Source of the DNA: Spirosomataceae bacterium
GTDB taxonomy: Bacteria > Bacteroidota > Bacteroidia > Cytophagales > Spirosomataceae
Length of the DNA: 6,042 bases
NCBI GenBank assembly: GCA_025455795.1
Contig: JALOLW010000299.1
Span: 1-6,042, forward strand
Direction: 5' to 3'
Shown here: in pieces, positions 1-5,659 of the stretch
Layout: each line of letters opens with the position of its first letter
Position numbering within the stretch: position 1 is the first letter of the stretch
Notes under the pieces: model-generated
What the model saw: the letters and a program-made list of their open reading frames with translations, nothing else
What the model was told of the DNA's origin: nothing
Databases searched by the model: none
Position numbers and translations under genes: made by a program

Positions 1-168
1 ATTGGGCCTTTGTTCAAAATTGAGATAGATGTAGTTCTTGTACTCGTTTTTGCCAAATTCATTGATAAGCCAAGTTTTACCTACTTGTCTTGCCCCTTGT
101 AGCAACAATGGTTTACGTTTATTGTCTGATTTCCAAGCCAATAAATGCCGATATAAGGTTCTTTTCAT
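1..168 (-). CDS. AAA-family ATPase, N-terminal fragment (AAA_14/DUF4143-like)
   Basis: This is the first 56 codons of a gene that runs off the left edge. The protein begins MKRTLYRHLLAWKSDNKRKP and continues into a phosphate-binding loop, GARQVGKT (residues 25-32), preceded by a hydrophobic strand (PLLLQ). This fits Walker A of the AAA_14 family of Bacteroidota and archaeal ATPases, which usually carry a C-terminal DUF4143 domain. After the loop, NEFGKNEYKNYIYLNFEQ also resembles this family, where a strand ending in an acidic or polar turn follows helix 1. The ATG at 166-168 is the natural start because the P-loop lies at its usual distance from the N-terminus. The role of such ATPases is poorly defined and substrates are generally unknown. 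The C-terminal half, Walker B and any DUF4143 domain lie outside the window, so the family call rests on the N-terminus alone. It is transcribed away from the methyltransferase across a 200-bp spacer. Confidence 0.8.
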   Translation of the reverse strand, partial: MKRTLYRHLLAWKSDNKRKPLLLQGARQVGKTWLINEFGKNEYKNYIYLNFEQRPN

Positions 169-207
169 TACGTATTTTGAAATATTTTCAGCGTAAAATT
201 AAAAAAG

Positions 208-289
208 TATCTGTGGAAAAATGTCAATATAGTCGAAATTTATGTGTAGAAAAATGTAATTATTGTAAAAAATATCTGTGGAAAAATGT
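208..289. repeat. Three phased 17-bp direct repeats in the divergent spacer
   Basis: TATCTGTGGAAAAATGT occurs exactly at 208-224 and 273-289. A copy with two mismatches (TATGTGTAGAAAAATGT) lies at 241-257. Start-to-start distances are 33 and 32 bp, about three helical turns, so all copies face the same side of the DNA. On the minus strand the two exact copies contain TTTTCCACA, which fits the relaxed DnaA-box consensus TTWTNCACA; the middle copy does not. The array sits between the ATPase start (168) and the methyltransferase start (369), in very AT-rich sequence. It could be an operator array for either gene or a cluster of DnaA-type sites. The function is inferred; the repetition itself is directly visible. 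Confidence 0.75.
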
Positions 290-310
290 TAACACCAAGC
301 CTAAGATGGG

Positions 311-342
311 TTAGACGTTCTTCTTATCTCTGTGTAATTTTG
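311..342 (+). promoter_or_regulatory. Candidate Bacteroidota-type promoter for the methyltransferase
   Basis: TAATTTTG at 335-342 is a full match to the Bacteroidota -7 consensus TAnnTTTG. Twenty bases upstream, TTAG at 311-314 is one base from the -33 element TTTG, and the spacing fits the usual 19-21. The predicted transcript would start about 20 bases before the ATG at 369. The -33 match is imperfect, so the call is moderate. Confidence 0.45.
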
Positions 343-368
343 ACAACCACAAAAATCACCAATAATAA

Positions 369-1219
369 ATGACTGAATTTCCTTACATACAGGCTGTTAG
401 CAAGCGCACGGGCGTGACAGAAGCGCAGATGCGTCAGATTTTTAAATTGGAAAACGACTTCCACCAAGCCATCATGGCCGAGGAGGACTTTGACCGCCGC
501 CAAAAGTTGTACGAACACGTGTATATCGCGGTAGGAGCGTTTTTCAATAATGACCCCAAAGCCTATTTTCAAAAACTCATCGGGGTCAAAACCAAGATAG
601 CGAGGCAGTTGCAGAAAGACATCAAAAACAAAGCCCTGCTTGATGTGGGCTGTGGATGTACGGACTGGACATCAAAGCCCCCGAATTCCCGAATGATGAT
701 TTTGGGCGCAAAATCCAGTGTTATCAGCGCAACATCATCCAATTTGAACTACCCGAACAGTTTGATGTGCTGCTACTCGACAATGTTTATGAGCATATTG
801 CCCCGCAAGACAAAGGGTATTTTTTGGCATCGCTCCGAAAAGCCTGTAAACCCGACGGCAAAATCATGATGATAGTGCCGCACCGAATGTTTGGCCCAAC
901 CGATTTTACGCGCATCAAAGACGATACCCTCAGTGGTCAAATTTCGGCAGCCTGTGTGCACCTCAACGAAACCACGTTTGGTGATTTAATGGCTGATTTG
1001 CAGACGATTGGGTTTTCCAAGTTTCGTACCACCGTGCCATTTATTGCCCTCACACCGCTCCGAAACCTCCTGCCCGACTTGCGGCTTCCTGCGGCTTGGT
1101 TTGCGGCGTTGGAGCGTCAGACTTGGTTGGTCAAGCTGCTCCAAAAAGTCAAATGGAAGGGGAAGTGTCTGTTTAGAATGGAAGTCATTTTGATTGCTGA
1201 AGCGACGCCATCGCTTTGA
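369..1219 (+). pseudogene. Class I SAM-dependent methyltransferase, disrupted in motif I
   Basis: Two overlapping frames together make one methyltransferase. The first starts at ATG 369 and gives a helical N-terminal region, then ALLDVGCG, which is motif I of class I SAM methyltransferases (VGCG at codons 645-656). After that the frame becomes nonsense and ends at 869. The second frame continues from about 659 with YGLDIKAPEF (the motif II acidic strand), then FDVLLLDNVYEHI (motif IV region), LRKACKPDGKIMMIVPHRMFGP (post-motif IV) and a C-terminal domain, stopping at TGA 1217-1219. In intact members about 14-16 residues separate VGCG from the GLD acidic strand. Here only two bases separate them, so roughly 43 bases (3n+1) appear to be missing, which both removes the SAM-binding turn and shifts the frame. 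The product should be non-functional unless this is an assembly error. The substrate is unknown. The glycosyltransferases nearby suggest a former sugar or lipid methylation role, which is inference only. Confidence 0.8.
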
Positions 1220-1239
1220 GCGATGGTGTCGCTGGCAGC
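1196..1239. terminator. Long hairpin between convergent genes, possible bidirectional terminator
   Basis: AGCGACGCCATCGC (1201-1214) pairs with GCGATGGTGTCGCT (1220-1233) around a five-base loop, giving a 14-bp stem with one G-T pair. GCTG (1196-1199) and CAGC (1236-1239) extend it across a small internal loop. The methyltransferase stop codon lies in the loop, and the convergent glycosyltransferase stops just beyond at 1244. No clear T-tract follows on either strand, so classic intrinsic termination is not assured. The hairpin may instead act with Rho or protect 3' ends. Confidence 0.6.
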
Positions 1240-1243
1240 GTTG

Positions 1244-1948
1244 CTAAGGAATAAACTTTTCCCAAAATCCTGCGTCGTATTTTTCCCAAGCGTGTACCCC
1301 AAAGGGCAGTTGGTGGCCGTTGCGCTCGTATTCTTGGCGGGGGGCGAGTTCAAACGCAAAGCTGAGGGCCTCTTGTGCCGACGGTCGGCGGAAAAAGGGA
1401 TTGAGAAAATACAACGCCAATCCCCAAAACATATCTTCGTTTTTGAGAAAAAAGCGGAGCAATGGCTTGAAAAACAGCACGTTGCGGTAGTGAGATTTTA
1501 CTTTTCGCAGCGAAAGCCCCCCGTTGCCCACCCGATTGACAAAGCACTTTTGGATATTGACAATGGGCTTTTTGGTGAGTGGCGGCGGTAGGGTCCAAGG
1601 CGCACCCACGTAGTCGTAACCACGGTTGCACCACGCTTGCAGGTCGTCTTTAAACACGTAGGCATCTAACTGGTAAATCAACAAATAATCGTATTCCCAA
1701 AAAGTACGGTAAAATAGGGGCGAGAACATGAGCCGATTGTAGCCCGCAATGCCCTCAAAATACGATGCTTCAAACCGCACTACCCGCGCTTGCGGGCAGA
1801 TGGCCAAGTAAGGAGTCATGTCCAACCCTTCGGGGCCAAAAAGCACAATGTCATAGCGAGAAAGTACGCGCGTAGCCTGCGTCAAAGACAGTCTTTCGGA
1901 AGTGGAAAGGGTTGATTGATAGACAGGTATCGTAACTACGCAGGTCAT
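1244..1948 (-). CDS. DUF5672-like glycosyltransferase
   Basis: A 234-residue soluble protein with no signal peptide or membrane segment. It opens with a strand (MTCVVTIPVY), followed by RYDIVLFGPEGLD (31-43), YNRLM (70-74), LLIYQLDAYVF (89-99) with a QLD acidic motif where a metal/nucleotide-sugar binding DxD-like site is expected, VGNGGLSLR (140-148), NEDMFW (170-175) with the likely catalytic acidic pair, and LPFGVHAWEKY near the end. This order matches the DUF5672 family of putative glycosyltransferases, whose donor and acceptor are not established. ATG 1946-1948 is preferred because VVTIPVY is the first strand. An in-frame GTG at 2021-2023 would add 25 residues encoded almost entirely by an octamer repeat (IHSF, THSL), which is unlikely to be part of the fold. 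It is the last gene of a minus-strand block, 96 bp after the GT4 gene, and its upstream spacer holds an inverted repeat and the octamer array. Confidence 0.8.
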   Translation of the reverse strand: MTCVVTIPVYQSTLSTSERLSLTQATRVLSRYDIVLFGPEGLDMTPYLAICPQARVVRFEASYFEGIAGYNRLMFSPLFYRTFWEYDYLLIYQLDAYVFKDDLQAWCNRGYDYVGAPWTLPPPLTKKPIVNIQKCFVNRVGNGGLSLRKVKSHYRNVLFFKPLLRFFLKNEDMFWGLALYFLNPFFRRPSAQEALSFAFELAPRQEYERNGHQLPFGVHAWEKYDAGFWEKFIP

Positions 1949-1956
1949 TGGGGCAG

Positions 1957-2004
1957 TGAGTGAATGAGTGAATGAGTGAATGAGTGAATTGGCGAATGAG
2001 TGAA
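1957..2004. repeat. Octanucleotide tandem repeat, six units of TGAGTGAA
   Basis: Units at 1957, 1965, 1973, 1981 and 1997 are exact TGAGTGAA; the unit at 1989 is degenerate (TTGGCGAA). The array ends 8 bases upstream of the glycosyltransferase ATG (1948). Read on the minus strand, TTCACTCA has no stop codon in any frame, so an upstream GTG at 2023 reads straight through into the gene. Because 8 is not a multiple of 3, gain or loss of one unit would break that extended frame and change spacing in the 5' untranslated region. Slipped-strand variation is an inference. Confidence 0.9.
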
Positions 2005-2005
2005 T

Positions 2006-2051
2006 GATTTGACAACTTTTCACGGGCGAGGCTTTGCAAAGTTGTCAAATC
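2006..2051. repeat. Perfect 14-bp inverted repeat (stem-loop)
   Basis: GATTTGACAACTTT (2006-2019) is the exact reverse complement of AAAGTTGTCAAATC (2038-2051), around an 18-base loop that includes the palindrome CTTTGCAAAG partly shared with the right arm. The right arm contains the TGA stop of the GT4 gene (2045-2047). It lies between two co-directional genes with no T-tract after it on the minus strand, so it may be an mRNA-stabilising or attenuating hairpin, or a copy of a dispersed palindromic repeat. Searching the whole genome for the arm sequence would distinguish these. Confidence 0.75.
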
Positions 2052-3175
2052 TGTGCCAAAAATGCCTTGACAACATTCTCCATTTTGGCTTTCCACGTGA
2101 GATTGTCTTTGGCGTATTGGTGCATTTGGAGATTATAGTCGGGGGTTTGGCGTACTTTTTCGTAAAACTCAATCAAGGTTTGTGCTTCAATCGGGCTTTC
2201 GTCGGCGGGGACTTGCAGCAAAAACGGGTAGTTTTCGGGAAAACCTCGGTCTTCGTACCCAACCACAAAAGGCAGTCCTCGGGCTGCGTACTCGCGCGAT
2301 TTGAGCGCAGAAGTTTCGCCTTTGGCTACGTTGATGCGGTGCATTCCGCAGCTACCAATCCCCAAGTGGCATTGTTTGAACATGGCATCGAGTGCGTCGC
2401 CCGACAAAAACCCGTGAAAAAGGACAGTTTCGTGCAAGTCGTACTGCTCTACCAGCGTTTTGAGGTGCGGGATTTGGTCGCCGCTTCCTACCACGTGAAA
2501 GACGATTTTGAGCGGGCCTTTGTAGGCTTTCAAGCCTTCGATAAAGCGGTCCAGTCCGTGCCACCGCTGTACGTTGGCCAAGCCCAAAAGGTGCAACGTT
2601 TGACCGTCGAAGGGGGCTTTGTCCAACAGCCCAAACTGCTCAATATCAATGCCGTTGTCGGTACGAATGGTAGGAATATGGAAGATAGTAGGCTGACTCG
2701 AAAACGTAATGATGCGCGTTATCCAACGGCGAAAGAAGGGCGTACAACGCTCGTCTATCCACAATTCGAGGCGTTTGACGAAGGGCATTGTACCAAACTC
2801 AAATCGGTACGGAAACGTGGGGATTTCCATAAAAATCTTGATGGTAGGGTGGTGTTTTTTGAGGCGATAGAGCATCCACAGAAAGAGTGGATTGGTCAAA
2901 AAATGCCGCACATACACAAAATCGTACTGCTTGATGTCAATCTGATTCAGGTATCCACCGTACAAAAACCTCAAAAACGCCCATTTGCGGGGCTGTTGAT
3001 GGCTGATTTGGGCGTTGTCGCCTTCGATTTTGACGGTTTGGTTTTCAAAAAACAACACATCCACCCCAAACCCATGCTGCCGAAACGCCCGCGCTTGGGC
3101 AAATACCTTTTTTTTGATGCCGCCGTTGGCCGCGACCCCAAAATTCATTTTTGTAAAGATTAATAACTGCTTCAA
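2045..3175 (-). CDS. GT4-type (group 1) glycosyltransferase
   Basis: A 376-residue cytoplasmic GT-B glycosyltransferase. The N-terminal acceptor domain starts LLIFTKMNFG and has the GG loop (18-19) followed by a basic helix (KKKVFAQARAF). The domain linker carries IRTDNGIDIEQF (170-181). The donor domain shows GLANVQRWHGLDRFIEGL (198-215), VVGSGDQIPHL (228-238), VLFHGFLSGDALDAMF (251-266) and GETSALKSREYAARGLPFV, in which E287 and E295 form the EX7E motif of retaining GT4 enzymes. Enzymes of this kind transfer a sugar from a nucleotide-sugar donor during glycan or glycolipid synthesis; the sugar cannot be read from the sequence. The start is TTG at 3173-3175. No ATG exists in frame before an upstream stop (TAA at 3206-3208), and the first ATG, at codon 10, would delete the first strand of the Rossmann fold. 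This TTG overlaps the upstream gene's TGA, which suggests translational coupling to the uroporphyrinogen methyltransferase, an unrelated function. Confidence 0.88.
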   Translation of the reverse strand: MKQLLIFTKMNFGVAANGGIKKKVFAQARAFRQHGFGVDVLFFENQTVKIEGDNAQISHQQPRKWAFLRFLYGGYLNQIDIKQYDFVYVRHFLTNPLFLWMLYRLKKHHPTIKIFMEIPTFPYRFEFGTMPFVKRLELWIDERCTPFFRRWITRIITFSSQPTIFHIPTIRTDNGIDIEQFGLLDKAPFDGQTLHLLGLANVQRWHGLDRFIEGLKAYKGPLKIVFHVVGSGDQIPHLKTLVEQYDLHETVLFHGFLSGDALDAMFKQCHLGIGSCGMHRINVAKGETSALKSREYAARGLPFVVGYEDRGFPENYPFLLQVPADESPIEAQTLIEFYEKVRQTPDYNLQMHQYAKDNLTWKAKMENVVKAFLAQI

Positions 3176-3975
3176 ACGATGGTTGATTGTGGCACCAATG
3201 GATGATTATCAAGATTTTGTACAAAACTAATCACTGATGACCGTTCTTGCAATAGGTTGTCTTGTCGCAGCCCAACCACTTCTCCTATCACAATGACGGC
3301 AGGATTGGCGATGCGGGCTTCGGCGACTCGCCGCTCAATGTTGGCTACGGTTCCAAAAACACTTTTTTCGTCGGGCGTGGTGCCGTTTTGGATGATACCC
3401 ACGGGCGTGTCGCCTTTGCCAGCTTGGTCAAATATCGCCATGATTTCTGACAGCTTGCTCATGCCCATCAAAATCACGACGGTGGCCGCCGATTGCGCCG
3501 CCAAGTAAATATCTGGCGGGAGTTGATTGTCTTGGGTGTGGCCTGTCACTACCCAAAAACTTCGCGCCACGTCGCGGTGCGTAATCGGAATCCCCTGCGT
3601 GGCGGGTACGCCTACTACGCTCGATACACCCGGCACTACCTCTGTAGGTAGGCCGTGCGCTTGCGCGTACAAAATTTCCTCAAAGCCCCGCCCAAACACA
3701 AACGGGTCGCCGCCTTTGAGGCGCACTACGTGGCCGTATCGCTCGGCATATGCGACGATGAGTTGGTTGATTTCGGTTTGTTTGAGATAATGGTCACCTT
3801 TGCGTTTGCCCACGTAAAGTAGCAGGGTGTGTTTGGGCGCAAAATCCAGCAGGGAATCATTGGCGAGTGCATCGTACAGAATCACGTCAGCCGACTGAAT
3901 GGCCCGCAGACCTTTCAGGGTGATGAGTTCTGCATCGCCTGGCCCCGCCCCCACGAGTGTCAGTTTCGATGTCAT
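3172..3975 (-). CDS. cobA: Uroporphyrinogen-III C-methyltransferase (SUMT)
   Basis: This 267-residue protein methylates uroporphyrinogen III twice with SAM to give precorrin-2, the branch point to siroheme and cobalamin. All signatures of the tetrapyrrole methylase fold are present: LVGAGPGDAELITLKGLRAI (7-26), YVGKRKGDH (54-62), VRLKGGDPFVFGRGFEE (84-100), VPGVSSVVGVPA (114-125), GIPITHRDVA (128-137), VTGHT (143-147), VILMGM (167-172) and GIIQNGTTPDEKSVFGTV (193-210). Length and order match stand-alone SUMT. There is no fused siroheme synthase (CysG dehydrogenase/ferrochelatase) or uroporphyrinogen synthase domain, so these steps must be encoded elsewhere. The tail after GEVVGLR (231-237) adds about 30 residues not obviously part of the core. 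ATG 3973-3975 places the first strand at the N-terminus. It is divergent from the sensor kinase across a 219-bp spacer and leads the minus-strand block. Siroheme is the cofactor of assimilatory nitrite and sulfite reductases. The symbol cobA is the usual annotation; nasF or sumT are equally possible. Confidence 0.95.
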   Translation of the reverse strand: MTSKLTLVGAGPGDAELITLKGLRAIQSADVILYDALANDSLLDFAPKHTLLLYVGKRKGDHYLKQTEINQLIVAYAERYGHVVRLKGGDPFVFGRGFEEILYAQAHGLPTEVVPGVSSVVGVPATQGIPITHRDVARSFWVVTGHTQDNQLPPDIYLAAQSAATVVILMGMSKLSEIMAIFDQAGKGDTPVGIIQNGTTPDEKSVFGTVANIERRVAEARIANPAVIVIGEVVGLRQDNLLQERSSVISFVQNLDNHPLVPQSTIV

Positions 3976-4031
3976 ATTTACCTACGTTTTAGTTGCACCA
4001 AAATTGGAATAATATTTTATGAAATAAAAAT

Positions 4032-4129
4032 TTGTAAGAATTTAATTTGTAAAAATGGGCATAATTCAAAATAAAATACAGATTTTGGTTCTAATATTCA
4101 TTGTAAAATATGACGATTATTGTAAAAAT
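4032..4129. repeat. Four TTGTAARAAT-like decamers in the divergent spacer
   Basis: The 219-bp AT-rich spacer between the SUMT start (3975) and the kinase start (4195) contains TTGTAAGAAT at 4032-4041, TTGTAAAAAT at 4048-4057, TTGTAAAATA at 4101-4110 and TTGTAAAAAT at 4120-4129. All are in one orientation, arranged as two pairs spaced 16 and 19 bp. They could be regulator sites serving one or both divergent genes. In sequence this AT-rich, chance matches to a short AT-rich motif are not negligible. No convincing -7 element for the kinase was found here. Confidence 0.4.
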
Positions 4130-4194
4130 TTATACTTACCAAAGAACCTGATGCTGGTAGTTGTTTTTCTCTACGAGAAGCATTATTTTTCACC

Positions 4195-5640
4195 ATGCAA
4201 AATCTCCAACAACAAGTCACCCAACGGCTCACGAGGCTTTACATCATCGCGCTTACCACCGTGGCCGTGTTGTGTAGTGTGGGGCAGTTGTTGGTTCAAA
4301 ACTCCCTTCGGGCGGCTCTGGACGATGCCCACGTGGTCAATATCGCGGGCCGACAACGAATGCTGAGTCAGCGGATAAGCAAAGGGGCGATTTTGGTGGT
4401 AAATCCGCCCCTTGTCATGCTCCAAACCAAACGAGAAGAATACCGACAAACATTGCTCAAAAATTTGACGCTTTGGCAACGCTCCCACGAGGGCTTGCGC
4501 GATGGCACACTCCAAGACTCAGTCAAAAGCTACGTTGTCAAAAACAGCCCTGCGATTCAGGCGATGTTTGTCAAGACCGATTCGGTGTTTCAAATCGTGT
4601 ACCAAAACGCCCTAAAAATTGCTCAAAATCAGCAAGATAGCCTTTCTCTCGGGTTTCTTCTTGAAAACGAGGGCTTGTTTTTGGCACAAATGGAGGCTAT
4701 CGTGGGCCAATACGACACCGAAGCGCAAGAGCGCGTGCGCCGCGTGCGCAACATCGAGTGGCTACTGTATGCCATTACGATTGTAATTTTGGTTTTGGAA
4801 GGATTGCTGATATTCCGCCCCTTGACTCGATATGTAGAGGCGGTGATAGTGAAAGTGGTACAGTCGGAAGCCATGCTGCAACTCAAAAACGAAGAACTAC
4901 ACCGTATCAATCTGCAACTGGTGACCACCCAAAACGATTTGTCAAAAACCAACGTCGAGAAGTACGAACTCATCCGAAAAGAGCATCAAACGCGCTCTTC
5001 GGCACTCATTGAAGGCCAAGAGGAAGAGCGCAAACGCCTCTCCCGCGACCTGCACGATGGCATCGGTCAGATGCTGACAGGCTTGAAACTCAGCAGCGAA
5101 AAACTCAAGAATCTTTTTGAGAATGATAGTCAACGAGCGAAATTTGCAGACCACCAAAAACTTATCAACGAAACCATTGAAGCGACTCGTGCGACAGCCT
5201 TTGCGTTGATGCCCTCGGCACTGCATGATTTTGGTTTGAGCGCGGCGATTCGTATTTTGGCCAAACAGTCGTCGTTGGGTACTGATACACAAATCAACTA
5301 CAAAGAAGTCGGGACGGTGGGGCGTTTGGCTGCTTCGGTCGAAATCAACCTGTATCGCATCGCCCAAGAAGCACTCAACAACGCCCTCAAACACGCCAAA
5401 ACATCTCAGATAGATATTACGCTCAAAATCGAAAAAAACAAAATCACCTTGATTGTCACCGACTTTGGTAAGGGCATGGACAAGAAGAAAATCTCAAAAA
5501 CCTCGTTGGGAAACGGATTAAAAAACATCGAAACTCGAACCAATATCCTCAACGGAAAGTTACAGGTGCTATCAAGTCCCAACGAAGGAACAACAATCGT
5601 GGTGACAATTCAACAACAACCGCAACTATCTCTTAAGTAA
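4195..5640 (+). CDS. Membrane sensor histidine kinase with PilJ/NarX-like input domain
   Basis: A 481-residue two-component sensor of the HisKA_3 (NarX/DegS-like) class. A first membrane helix (about 15-35) is followed by a periplasmic helical domain and a second membrane helix (about 189-207). The sensor opens with VVNIAGRQRMLSQRISKGAI (47-66), the signature of PilJ-type domains and similar to the NarX P-box; R53, R55 and R60 are the basic residues of interest. A second helix with LAQMEAIVGQY (163-173) corresponds to the partner helix. A cytoplasmic coiled coil (about 221-282) replaces a clear HAMP domain. The dimerisation helix has EEERKRLSRDLHDGIGQML (276-294), with the phosphoacceptor H287. 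The ATPase domain shows the N box (EALNNALKHA, N395/N396), G1 (DFGKGM, 423-428) and G2 (GNGLKNIETR, 439-448). All catalytic residues are present, so it should be active. ATG 4195-4197 places the first membrane helix near the N-terminus. The response regulator starts 19 bases after the TAA, making a two-gene operon. The ligand is unknown; nitrate or nitrite is suggested by the fold and the neighbouring SUMT gene. Confidence 0.92.
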   Translation: MQNLQQQVTQRLTRLYIIALTTVAVLCSVGQLLVQNSLRAALDDAHVVNIAGRQRMLSQRISKGAILVVNPPLVMLQTKREEYRQTLLKNLTLWQRSHEGLRDGTLQDSVKSYVVKNSPAIQAMFVKTDSVFQIVYQNALKIAQNQQDSLSLGFLLENEGLFLAQMEAIVGQYDTEAQERVRRVRNIEWLLYAITIVILVLEGLLIFRPLTRYVEAVIVKVVQSEAMLQLKNEELHRINLQLVTTQNDLSKTNVEKYELIRKEHQTRSSALIEGQEEERKRLSRDLHDGIGQMLTGLKLSSEKLKNLFENDSQRAKFADHQKLINETIEATRATAFALMPSALHDFGLSAAIRILAKQSSLGTDTQINYKEVGTVGRLAASVEINLYRIAQEALNNALKHAKTSQIDITLKIEKNKITLIVTDFGKGMDKKKISKTSLGNGLKNIETRTNILNGKLQVLSSPNEGTTIVVTIQQQPQLSLK

Positions 5641-5659
5641 TCTATACACAAACCAATAC

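Noticed and set aside
208..289. CRISPR array or replication origin.
   Set aside because: The repeats are only 17 bp with unequal, AT-rich 15-16 bp gaps and no cas genes, so not CRISPR. Two DnaA-like cores without dnaA or other replication genes are not enough to call an origin.
90..314. A 74-codon plus-strand frame with repeated Cys/Lys-rich segments.
   Set aside because: The protein repeats are simply the translated 17-bp DNA repeats, and its first half is antisense to the ATPase start. No family resemblance.
645..670. Programmed ribosomal frameshifting in the methyltransferase.
   Set aside because: There is no slippery heptamer or downstream structure that I can see, and a frameshift would not restore the roughly 14 missing residues of the SAM-binding loop.
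1949..2023. N-terminal extension of the DUF5672-like enzyme from GTG 2021-2023.
   Set aside because: The extra 25 residues are mostly translated octamer repeat and precede the natural first strand. It is kept only as a possible consequence of repeat variation, not as the default start.
2000..3163. A long plus-strand open frame (about 387 codons) opposite the GT4 gene.
   Set aside because: It is antisense to a gene with clear GT4 motifs, has no recognisable domain of its own, and starts inside the octamer array. It is a codon-bias shadow.
3999..4030. Possible minus-strand promoter for SUMT (CAATTTTG as a -7 element).
   Set aside because: The -7 box has one mismatch and the -33 position reads TTTT rather than TTTG, in sequence AT-rich enough to produce this by chance.
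4055..4366. A 103-codon plus-strand frame overlapping the kinase start.
   Set aside because: It runs through the AT-rich spacer and then out of frame into the kinase gene, with no domain. The kinase frame is clearly the coding one.
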